Shown: positions 1 through 5,721 of the stretch, piece after piece | How the letters are laid out: the number at the start of each line of letters is the position of its first letter | Numbering within the stretch: position 1 is the stretch's first letter | Assembly (NCBI GenBank): GCA_027295365.1 | Contig: JAPULD010000010.1 | Location: forward strand, 1 to 7,373 | Direction: 5' to 3' | Length of the DNA stretch: 7,373 nt | DNA from: Planctomycetota bacterium | Lineage (GTDB): Bacteria; Planctomycetota; Phycisphaerae; Phycisphaerales; SM1A02 | Translations under genes and position numbers: made by a program | The notes under the pieces: generated by a model | What the model saw: the letters and a program-made list of their open reading frames with translations, nothing else | Told to the model about the DNA's origin: nothing | Databases searched by the model: none

Positions 1-476
1 CGCCACTCGGGATCGATCGGAGCGTTGCCTTCCGGATCGGGAAACTCGATCAGTTCGCCCCCATCCTCCATCGCGCGACTGTACAGCGTCGGCTCGTAAG
101 GCGGATTGGTCCATTGCTCGGGGTCGGCGGGCTGGCCATCGTAATGCACGTAGATGCCGATGGTCCGGGTGGCGCCCGGAACGTCGATCTTGCCGTACAG
201 CAGAGGAGGCACGTTGTCCTTCCGCGGGATGGTCTTGATGTCCATGTCCACGTCGAGCAACTCGAAGTCCATGGCGAGATGCATGACGTTGCGCCACAAG
301 GACCCGACATCGTGCGAGTCGTTGGGGATCGCGAGCAAGGTCTTGAAATCTTCGAGAATCCGTGCGCCGTTGGCTTCGCGATAGGCTCGAGTGACTTCAA
401 GGGCATCCTGCCCCTGCGCAATCGATGGGCTACACAAGAGGACGAGAGTGCCGATGTTCGCGTGAAGTTTTTTCAT
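1..476 (-). CDS. M20-family exported metallopeptidase, N-terminal part (cut by window edge)
   Basis: The frame stays open from an ATG at 474-476 to the window edge, giving 158 residues. Residues 1-22 look like a secretion signal (two Lys, a hydrophobic stretch, then Ser-Ile-Ala-Gln-Gly), so the enzyme probably acts in the periplasm or outside the cell. The core motif HYDGQP at 111-116, followed by DPEQW at 118-122 and PYEP at 126-129, matches the first metal-binding region of M20 di-zinc peptidases and dipeptidases, with His111 the first zinc ligand and Asp113 beside it. The stretch ELIEFPDPEG to PEWR at 141-158 resembles the insert found in one exported M20 branch just before the catalytic Asp region, which lies outside the window. 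AGGA about nine bases upstream is a plausible ribosome site. Substrate is unknown; peptide hydrolysis is inferred from the family. It diverges from the zinc-ribbon gene. Confidence 0.85.
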   Translation of the reverse strand, partial: MKKLHANIGTLVLLCSPSIAQGQDALEVTRAYREANGARILEDFKTLLAIPNDSHDVGSLWRNVMHLAMDFELLDVDMDIKTIPRKDNVPPLLYGKIDVPGATRTIGIYVHYDGQPADPEQWTNPPYEPTLYSRAMEDGGELIEFPDPEGNAPIDPEW

Positions 477-563
477 AGGTCTGATTCCTGGCCAGCGTGA
501 GACTCGCCCATGGTATCGAATCCAGAATCGCAGCGATGCATGAAGACGAAGTGTCCCGTCCGG

Positions 564-592
564 TTGATTTCATATTGATCAGGGGCTTTGAT
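564..592 (+). promoter_or_regulatory. Possible promoter giving a leaderless transcript of the zinc-ribbon gene
   Basis: TTGATT (564-569), a 17-base spacer and TTTGAT (587-592) resemble a sigma-70 promoter. Transcription would begin around 599, which is the first base of the favoured ATG, so the message would be almost leaderless. That would agree with the poor ribosome site here. Two short boxes of this quality can occur by chance. Confidence 0.2.
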
Positions 593-598
593 GATCCC

Positions 599-835
599 AT
601 GCACGACGAAGGCCCCAGTCTCGAAGACCTCAATCGATTCAGCGGCGATACCGCCTATTGCTCCGAGTGCGGCCAGGAAATCTGGGATATGGCGGAGTTC
701 TGCCCGGATTGCAAGGCTCACCTGGGGGGACACACGCTTTCCAATCCCCCTGATGCCGATCGCATCAACAAAAAGATGATCGTGATCATCTCCATCATCC
801 TCTTGATCGCTTTTGCGTTGTTGTATGTCCTCTGA
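599..835 (+). CDS. Small zinc-ribbon protein with C-terminal membrane anchor
   Basis: With the ATG at 599 the product has 78 residues. Two knuckles, CSEC at 21-24 and CPDC at 35-38, form a four-Cys zinc ribbon; a linker follows, then two Lys and a single hydrophobic helix at about 60-78 that runs to the end of the protein. This predicts a tail-anchored protein with the ribbon in the cytoplasm. Longer in-frame starts exist (GTG at 497, ATG at 536), but their extra residues show no recognisable feature and crowd the upstream region of the divergent peptidase gene. The family is not one I can name: zinc ribbons of this kind bind proteins or nucleic acids or simply stabilise structure. It is monocistronic here, convergent with the transglutaminase-like gene. 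The exact start is uncertain; that the reading frame is real is well supported by the Cys pattern and helix. Confidence 0.72.
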   Translation: MHDEGPSLEDLNRFSGDTAYCSECGQEIWDMAEFCPDCKAHLGGHTLSNPPDADRINKKMIVIISIILLIAFALLYVL

Positions 836-858
836 TATACGACCCGCAACCCGGACTC

Positions 859-895
859 ATTCTCAAATCAAGCGACGACAGCGTCGGAAGAGAAT
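859..895. terminator. Possible bidirectional hairpin between convergent genes
   Basis: Between the convergent stops at 835 and 901, ATTCTC (859-864) can pair with GAGAAT (890-895), enclosing a second stem CGACG (873-877) with CGTCG (882-886) around a four-base loop. The two stems are separated by an uneven internal loop. No T tract follows on either strand, so this is a weak candidate for a shared terminator. Confidence 0.25.
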
Positions 896-900
896 CGGGG

Positions 901-2037
901 TCACTGAGGATCATCCTGGCCCCTGCCCTTTGAGATCATCATCAGGTTGACGGTCGGATACGTTGACGGATCACCACCGGGACGAGGATCCCATCCCCAG
1001 ACCGCCGGCTTCCAAGGGGCTTCGACACTGGCCGGCGGAATAAAGAAATACGAGAGGGGGATTCGTTCGTTGAGATCGTCCATGGTCCCGAAATCTTTCC
1101 ATGAATCGTTGAGGTTTCGATTCCCGATGGCCTGTTTGCGAAGTACGTTGGGATCGAATGGGACCCATCCGGCTCCATCGAGATAGAACTCGACCCAACT
1201 CACGAACGTTTCGCGTTTCTTGCCATCGCTCTTCTTCTGTTCCTCGATGCCAATGACCGGGCGGGCGGGGATTCCCGCCGCCCGAAGCATGGCGACGCAG
1301 GCGCAGACAAGATCGTGCTCGGTTCCCAGACCGTTTTGCCACGAGGCAAGAGCCCCTTTGACGTTCAATCCCCGAATGTTGTTGATCAACCCCATGTCCG
1401 TTCCGTTGCCTGACACCTGGAATCGACTGATGGTGTAGCGCACGACTTCCTTCGCCGCCAGGTATGGCGCCGCGAGGCGAAGGTTCCCGTTCGTCAAACG
1501 CTGGATGGAGTTTGCGAAGATGGGATCATCCGACTCGATGAACTGCGAGGGCTTGAGGCCATCCTGCACCTCTTCGGGCCACTCCTGAGGCCATTTCAGG
1601 TTGCTCGCCCATCGCTCATCAATGCGGCTCGCCCATGATTGCAACGAGTAGGTCACGCGCCAGCGTAGCGAGGATCCCCGAAAATCGCGTACGAACATCG
1701 TATACATATGAGTGTGATGCGCAAATCCGGACTTGAGTTGGCTCCCCGCGTTTGCATGTCGGTCCTCGCCTTGCAGCAGCCACAGCCGACCATGGATCGT
1801 GTCCTGATTGATGCGGCTGTATGCGCCATGAAAAATCATGGGCATCACGATCGGCGCATTCTGAAGTTGATACACCAACGGTTCCGTACCGAAACGCGGA
1901 ATGGGGGTTTCGAGCAGAACTTCGAATCGCAATTCGTATTTCTTGGGTTGCTCGCGTTGCAATGGACCTATCGGAGGCCGGCCCGAAGGGGGCACCATCA
2001 GGGCTGCAATCACCAATGTCAGGATTCCGGCTTGCAT
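901..2037 (-). CDS. Exported transglutaminase-fold protein with altered catalytic residues
   Basis: The 378-residue product begins with a hydrophobic segment (about residues 3-15) typical of a signal peptide or anchor, so it probably works outside the cytoplasm. Residues about 40-190 are an uncharacterised N-terminal domain; residues about 195-300 match the transglutaminase-like (papain-fold) core. The landmarks are clear: LRAAGIPAR at 251-259, SWVEFYL at 280-286 and GWVPFDP at 290-296. In active members the Cys sits 15 residues before the Gly of GIPAR; here that place is Glu240 in GTEHDL. The His expected two residues before the Trp of the HAWVE motif is Val279. Only the third residue, Asp295, is kept. 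Cys245 and Cys247 are near but out of register. I infer a non-enzymatic or changed role. The start is fixed by GAGGAG five bases upstream. It lies 150 bases downstream of the MlaE-like gene on the same strand. Confidence 0.88.
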   Translation of the reverse strand: MQAGILTLVIAALMVPPSGRPPIGPLQREQPKKYELRFEVLLETPIPRFGTEPLVYQLQNAPIVMPMIFHGAYSRINQDTIHGRLWLLQGEDRHANAGSQLKSGFAHHTHMYTMFVRDFRGSSLRWRVTYSLQSWASRIDERWASNLKWPQEWPEEVQDGLKPSQFIESDDPIFANSIQRLTNGNLRLAAPYLAAKEVVRYTISRFQVSGNGTDMGLINNIRGLNVKGALASWQNGLGTEHDLVCACVAMLRAAGIPARPVIGIEEQKKSDGKKRETFVSWVEFYLDGAGWVPFDPNVLRKQAIGNRNLNDSWKDFGTMDDLNERIPLSYFFIPPASVEAPWKPAVWGWDPRPGGDPSTYPTVNLMMISKGRGQDDPQ

Positions 2038-2048
2038 GCCATCTCCTC
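2038..2048 (-). promoter_or_regulatory. Strong ribosome binding site of the transglutaminase-like gene
   Basis: GAGGAG on the minus strand (2043-2048), five bases from the ATG at 2035-2037. It is one of the two best Shine-Dalgarno sites in the window and settles the start. Confidence 0.7.
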
Positions 2049-2185
2049 ATCCCGGGTGCATCGCCAATTGGGCGTGTCATGGCTCGAACCCGAACGACGC
2101 CTCAGGACACGTTCATACCCAGCGTCATTCCATGAGGATACGCGCATCAGAGATCCCTGACGTCTTTGAAATCGATGAATATGCC

Positions 2186-2209
2186 GATCATCCAGCAATG
2201 CTGATGATC
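2186..2209 (-). terminator. Ten-pair hairpin across the stop codon of the MlaE-like gene
   Basis: GATCAT (2186-2191) and CAGC (2193-2196) pair with GCTG (2200-2203) and ATGATC (2204-2209), leaving one bulged base and a three-base loop. The TGA of the permease gene lies within the stem. There is no T tract beyond it, so it could be a weak or factor-dependent terminator, a 3' end stabiliser, or chance. Confidence 0.25.
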
Positions 2210-3024
2210 TGGGTCTCGATGAAAAGATGATTGATGGTATTGAGGAAACCGGCCAGAACGAGATTGATCGCGATGATGGCCAGGAAGCTCATGACGAACG
2301 CCTCGGTCGCGGCCCGCCCCACCCCCGACGCTCCCTCGGAACAATTGAAGCCCTTGTAACAGGCGATGAGCCCGATGCAGCCTCCGAAAAAGACGCTCTT
2401 GATGAGTCCCGAGGTGGGCTCCCACCAGTTCACCCAGAATGATGTGAATTCCCAGTAGTCATAGGGGGAGACGTCATACATTTTGACCGTCACGAACCAC
2501 CCGCCCCAGACTCCGAGCAGGTCTGAGTAAATCGTCAACAAGGGCGTCATAATGACACAAGCCAGGAATCGCGGCACCACGAGGATGGGGATGGGATCCG
2601 CTGCCATGGCCCTCAGGGCATCAAGCTGTTCGGTGACCTTCATCGTGCCCAATTCAGCCGCCAATGCACCGCCCACGCGCCCCGCGACCATGACCGCGGC
2701 CAGGACCGGTCCGATCTGCTTGACGACTGAGATATTGATCACGCCCCCGAGACGCCCCTCCTGGCCAAATTCGCGAAACTGCTGATACCCCTCCAGCGCC
2801 AGGATCATGCCGATAAACGCCCCCGTGATCGCCACGACGGGGATGGAGGCCACGCCGACCGAAAAGAGTTGCTGACGCAGGCGGCCCCAACGAAGCCATT
2901 TGCCGGGGTGAAGGAATATCCATCGGGCCGTGGCCAGACAAAAGATCGTAAAGCGACCAAAATCCGCGATCATCAGATAGATGGTCAGTCCGAGTTGCGA
3001 GATGGCCGCTCTGAGGAACTGCAT
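2188..3024 (-). CDS. mlaE: MlaE/YrbE-type ABC transporter permease
   Basis: This 278-residue membrane protein is of normal length for the MlaE (DUF140) permease family, the inner-membrane subunit of MCE-type lipid transporters that move phospholipids between the two membranes. The family's signature is plain: VVKQIGPVLAAVMVAGRVG at 100-118, then the cytoplasmic coupling stretch ELGTMKVTEQLDALRAM at 124-140 and DP at 143-144, and CYKGF with GASGVGRAATEAFV at 222-244. Hydrophobic stretches lie near 11-33, 54-78, 103-122, 147-180, 205-222 and 243-263. No MlaF ATPase or MlaD (MCE) gene is adjacent: the next minus-strand gene is the transglutaminase-like one, and the preceding gene is an OmpA-domain lipoprotein beyond a terminator. 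Partners must be encoded elsewhere. No clear Shine-Dalgarno precedes the ATG at 3022-3024, but the start agrees with family length. Confidence 0.92.
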   Translation of the reverse strand: MQFLRAAISQLGLTIYLMIADFGRFTIFCLATARWIFLHPGKWLRWGRLRQQLFSVGVASIPVVAITGAFIGMILALEGYQQFREFGQEGRLGGVINISVVKQIGPVLAAVMVAGRVGGALAAELGTMKVTEQLDALRAMAADPIPILVVPRFLACVIMTPLLTIYSDLLGVWGGWFVTVKMYDVSPYDYWEFTSFWVNWWEPTSGLIKSVFFGGCIGLIACYKGFNCSEGASGVGRAATEAFVMSFLAIIAINLVLAGFLNTINHLFIETQIISIAG

Positions 3025-3225
3025 GATGGAAGCATATCGGGTTCAGGCACGAGCGGGCTTCAGATATCGGAAGTCCACAGCGGGAATCGGTGCTTTGGTC
3101 CAGGTATGCCGGACTCGATGTGCATATCCGGACGAACACAACTTGCCCCTTCGGCACAGTCCAGACAATCGTCGCCAGACCCCAACCCAGAGGCCCCAAC
3201 CAGTGCATCAAGAAGAGAAATGATT

Positions 3226-3325
3226 CGATGAAGAACGTGAGGTCATCGGTCCATCCGTGAGGATGGATCAACGGTGTTCCCGTTTCACCGTTCGCCGGCG
3301 CAGGCGGCTGCGCCGGTCTTCTTTT
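3226..3325 (+). ncRNA. Candidate structured RNA ending in an intrinsic terminator
   Basis: Four successive stems end with a nine-pair GC-rich hairpin and a pyrimidine tract, the order expected of a small RNA ending in a terminator. On the plus strand the second stem closes on a GTGA (GNRA) loop, which stabilises RNA; on the minus strand the loop would be TCAC. The 5' end and promoter are not identified. The same stems could instead act in the minus-strand leader of the permease gene, or could be DNA repeats. No known RNA family is recognised. Confidence 0.22.
3295..3325 (+). terminator. Terminator-like hairpin on the plus strand
   Basis: A perfect nine-pair GC-rich stem (3295-3303 with 3308-3316) with a four-base loop is followed at once by TCTTCTTTT (3317-3325). 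This is the shape of an intrinsic terminator, but no plus-strand gene ends just before it, so it would have to serve an unannotated RNA or antisense transcription from the permease region. Confidence 0.35.
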
Positions 3326-3347
3326 GCGCTCAATGTGTCGTGGTCCG

Positions 3348-3386
3348 AAAAAACGGAAGGCCCGCTCCAAGGGAAAGGGCCTTTCG
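3348..3386 (-). terminator. Intrinsic terminator of the OmpA-domain lipoprotein gene
   Basis: On the minus strand, about 32 bases past the stop at 3418, GAAAGGCCC (3385-3377) pairs with GGGCCTTCC (3363-3355) with one mismatch near the base, followed by G and six T (3353-3348). This is a classic Rho-independent terminator and separates the lipoprotein gene from the permease gene. Confidence 0.8.
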
Positions 3387-3417
3387 AATTGATCACTAGA
3401 ATTGGATCACACGCAGA

Positions 3418-4266
3418 TCACTTCATGGGTTCCAGCGGGGCCGTGACCTGTTGTTCCTGGGCCGCCGACCTGACCGGGGCGATGCCCGCGACGGCGGTCT
3501 TGAGCGGGACAATGTAGAGCTCCACTCGACGATTCTGAGCCGAACCGCCCACGCGATTCGCCGTGATGGGTCGATGTTCGCCATATCCAGCGACCTGGAT
3601 CCGAGCCGGCACGATGCCTTCAGCCATGAGGGCATCCCGGACCGAAATGGCCCGATGCACAGAAAGATGCAGGTTGGTGGGATGATTCGCCCGGGTGCCG
3701 ACGTTGCGGATCGGAACGTTGTCGGTGTGACCGACGACCTGGACTTCAAAGTTGCTGGCGACATCACTGTTGAGGATGCTCGCCACGAGGGCCAAGGTCT
3801 CCTTGGCTTCAGTCTTCAGGGCGACGGAGCCCAGTCCGAAGGTGAAATCGCTGGAGAACTGCAACATTCCCAGACCGGCATCGAAGGACAACACATCGGG
3901 GTGCTGCTTGGCCAGATTGTCCAGTGCCTGCTCGACATCGAAAGGAAGCGGTCCGAGTTGGAGGCTACTGACGCGTTGCATCAACTGCTTCTGCTGTTCG
4001 TATTGATCGTCGAGGTCTCCTCGAAGACCGCCGATCTGCGTCTGCATGGAGTTGTTCTGGCTCCGGGCCGTAACGAGTTCACTGCGAATCTGGGCCACGT
4101 TGGCCTCCTGAGTCGCCAAACTGTCCTCGGCATTGACGAGCTGCTCCTTCAGCGAGCGATTCGCCGTCAGAAGACTGTCGTAACGGTCCTGCTGAACGCA
4201 GCCACTCCCCAGGAAGGGCAGAGCGGACAGCGCCACGGCGGAAGTCAATAACATTGCAGATCGCAT
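3418..4266 (-). CDS. OmpA-domain lipoprotein with coiled coil (Pal/MotB-like)
   Basis: The 282-residue product starts with a lipoprotein-like signal peptide ending at Cys23 (LGSGC). The lipobox is unusual in having Gly three residues before the Cys, so lipidation is likely but not certain. Residues about 25-103 are polar, rich in Gln, Leu and Glu, and look like a coiled coil. Residues about 130-254 are an OmpA C-terminal domain: VVGHTDNVPI at 177-186, LSVHRAISVRDAL at 201-213, VAGYGEHRPITAN at 225-237 and NRRVEL at 245-250. Such domains hold peptidoglycan non-covalently, so the protein probably tethers an envelope membrane to the cell wall; its spacing resembles stand-alone OmpA/MotB-type lipoproteins more than short Pal. 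The start at 4264-4266 is chosen because of GAGGAA six bases upstream and the signal peptide; a longer frame from 4389 adds 41 residues without features. It is transcribed divergently from the deaminase gene. Confidence 0.9.
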   Translation of the reverse strand: MRSAMLLTSAVALSALPFLGSGCVQQDRYDSLLTANRSLKEQLVNAEDSLATQEANVAQIRSELVTARSQNNSMQTQIGGLRGDLDDQYEQQKQLMQRVSSLQLGPLPFDVEQALDNLAKQHPDVLSFDAGLGMLQFSSDFTFGLGSVALKTEAKETLALVASILNSDVASNFEVQVVGHTDNVPIRNVGTRANHPTNLHLSVHRAISVRDALMAEGIVPARIQVAGYGEHRPITANRVGGSAQNRRVELYIVPLKTAVAGIAPVRSAAQEQQVTAPLEPMK

Positions 4267-4278
4267 GGTGTGTTCCTC
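4267..4278 (-). promoter_or_regulatory. Ribosome binding site fixing the OmpA-domain gene start
   Basis: GAGGAA on the minus strand (4273-4278), six bases from the ATG at 4264-4266. It decides in favour of this start, which begins directly with the signal peptide, over the upstream in-frame ATG at 4389. Confidence 0.7.
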
Positions 4279-4452
4279 TTCTAACTCGACGTGAATGGCA
4301 TCCTTGACAATCGCGACCAGTGTACCCCTGGCCCTCATGGGCACTTCGACGAGTCGATCAAAAACACGCCAACCTTTCGACCAACGCAAAAATCCGCCTC
4401 AGCGTATGATGAGCCTTGTCGATTCCTGTCAGTTACTGTGGAAAGTGCGTGG

Positions 4453-5712
4453 ATGTCCTGCCGCCGTCAACTCATCACCGCTGCCTGCGTGGCCGATGCC
4501 GCCGGGGTGTATCACGCACCGGGAGTTTTGCTGCTTGAGGGGCGCACGATCCTGGCTTGCTCAACACCCTCGCAGATTGGAAACATCGACGATGCCGAAC
4601 GAATCGATCTGCCCGATCATGTGCTGTTGCCGGCACTGGTCAACGCTCATGCGCACCTGGATCTGAGTCATCTTGACCATGAACCATATGAGGGCGACTT
4701 CGTAGGCTGGATCGACAAAGTCAGGTCCCAACGAGCCATTGACAGCAACGCCATTGAAGCCTCGATGAAACTGGGGATTGAGCAGTCGCTCCGGGGCGGG
4801 ACAGCCTTGATTGGCGACATTGCCGGAGGCGGATCGTCCATTCCACTTGAACTCTTACGTGATTCCCCGCTGGGCGGGGTCAGCTTTCATGAAGTCTTCG
4901 GGATCGGAGCCGCTCGGGCCAGAGGACTGGAGGCGATCAAGGCGTTAAGAGATGCGTTGGTACAGGATGATCGAGGCGTGCAGTTGGGTTTGCAACCCCA
5001 TGCCCCCTATTCCTGCGCTCCGGAAGTCTTTCGTGCCGCCCTGGCCAGTGGATTGCCCCTCTGCACGCATCTTGCTGAAACCAGGGCAGAAATCGAGTTC
5101 GTGGAGCATGCCAAGGGACCATTCGCGGCGATGCTTCAGGCATTCGGCATCTGGGATGATTCGATTGAGGCTCAGAAGACCCATCCCATCGATTTCGTTC
5201 ACGATCAGTTGCAAGCCGCTCCTTTGGTGGCAGCTCACTTGAACTATGTTGAAGATCGCCATCTCGAAATCATGGCTCATTGGCCAATCACGATTGCTTA
5301 CTGCCCTCGCGCGAGCGACTACTTCAATCATCCGGCCCCAGACCACCCTCCCCATCGTTATCAAGCGATGCTCAAATCGGGAATCAACGTCGCCCTGGGC
5401 ACGGATGGCAGACTCTGTCTCGATACTCACGATCGCATCAGTGTGCTCGATGAAATGCGCTTTCTGTTTCGACGCGATGCCCTCGATCCACGAAATCTGC
5501 TGGCCATGGGAACAATTAATGGGGCCCGAAGCCTTGGCGTCGATGAATCGCTCTTTACGTTCGAGCCAGGCGAAATCGCCGGCCTGCTCGCATTGAAGAT
5601 AGATCCTTCCGACCCGAAGGACCCGCTCGTGCAAGTCATGCAGCTTGAGAACGCCCCCCATTGGATCCTCGAACCGGTATTGGGCACATCGCATTCCACC
5701 TCCGATGCATAG
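4453..5712 (+). CDS. Amidohydrolase-superfamily deaminase, possibly aminodeoxyfutalosine deaminase
   Basis: The 419-residue product has the full metal-site pattern of the ATZ/TRZ and nucleoside-deaminase branch: LPALVNAHAHLDLS at 59-72 (His66, His68), QPHAPYSC at 181-188, THLAET at 205-210 (His206, Glu209), AHLNYV at 261-266 (His262) and LGTDG at 315-319 (Asp318). Known relatives hydrolyse C-N bonds, removing ammonia from adenine-type nucleosides or cytosine-like bases. The VNAHAHLDLS start and the CPRASDYFNHP stretch at 284-294 remind me of aminodeoxyfutalosine deaminases of the futalosine route to menaquinone, used by many Planctomycetes; this assignment is tentative. The common LGTDS is changed to LGTDG with a longer loop. 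The ATG at 4453, with GGAAA eight bases upstream, is preferred; an in-frame ATG at 4291 adds 54 featureless residues. A TATGAT at 4405-4410 could be a -10 box without a good -35. The glycosylase gene follows after nine bases. Confidence 0.88.
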   Translation: MSCRRQLITAACVADAAGVYHAPGVLLLEGRTILACSTPSQIGNIDDAERIDLPDHVLLPALVNAHAHLDLSHLDHEPYEGDFVGWIDKVRSQRAIDSNAIEASMKLGIEQSLRGGTALIGDIAGGGSSIPLELLRDSPLGGVSFHEVFGIGAARARGLEAIKALRDALVQDDRGVQLGLQPHAPYSCAPEVFRAALASGLPLCTHLAETRAEIEFVEHAKGPFAAMLQAFGIWDDSIEAQKTHPIDFVHDQLQAAPLVAAHLNYVEDRHLEIMAHWPITIAYCPRASDYFNHPAPDHPPHRYQAMLKSGINVALGTDGRLCLDTHDRISVLDEMRFLFRRDALDPRNLLAMGTINGARSLGVDESLFTFEPGEIAGLLALKIDPSDPKDPLVQVMQLENAPHWILEPVLGTSHSTSDA

Positions 5713-5721
5713 GAAGCAAGA

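Larger units (their letters stand above)
3025..3417. other. 393-base gene-free interval with a cluster of hairpins
   Basis: No reading frame here looks convincingly coding. It holds, in order on the plus strand: CGATGA (3226-3231) with TCATCG (3243-3248); TCCATCC (3250-3256) with GGATGGA (3261-3267) around GTGA, a GNRA-type tetraloop on the plus strand; AACGGTG (3270-3276) with CACCGTT (3286-3292); CCGGCGCAG (3295-3303) with CTGCGCCGG (3308-3316) around GCGG; and then the terminator of the OmpA-domain gene. Three of these stems are perfect and almost abut. On the minus strand the interval would be the leader of the permease gene. The part from 3025 to 3225 shows little structure; I found no strong promoter in it. 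A minus-strand frame crossing the interval encodes one hydrophobic stretch (about 3130-3240), treated separately under findings. Confidence 0.6.

Noticed and set aside
473..733. 86-codon minus-strand frame opposite the zinc-ribbon gene
   Set aside because: It overlaps the start of the peptidase gene and covers the reverse of the Cys knuckles; the plus frame has a clear ribbon and helix.
1708..2160. Plus-strand frames opposite the transglutaminase-like gene, and a minus frame beginning at 2080
   Set aside because: Compositionally odd products without motifs; the minus frame overlaps the real gene in the wrong register.
3451..4251. 266-codon plus-strand frame opposite the OmpA-domain gene
   Set aside because: Its product has no recognisable features and the opposite strand encodes a clear protein family; it is a shadow caused by codon bias.
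4314..4319. Perfect TTGACA on the plus strand in the divergent spacer
   Set aside because: No acceptable -10 box at 15-19 bases; the nearby TATGAT at 4405 is far too distant to pair with it.
4267..4389. N-terminal extension of the OmpA-domain lipoprotein from an ATG at 4389
   Set aside because: It would bury the signal peptide behind 41 charged residues, and a good GAGGAA site directly precedes the ATG at 4266.
4291..4452. N-terminal extension of the deaminase from an ATG at 4291
   Set aside because: The 54 added residues show no family similarity, and they fill the divergent spacer needed for control regions; the ATG at 4453 has a ribosome site and gives the normal amidohydrolase N-terminus.
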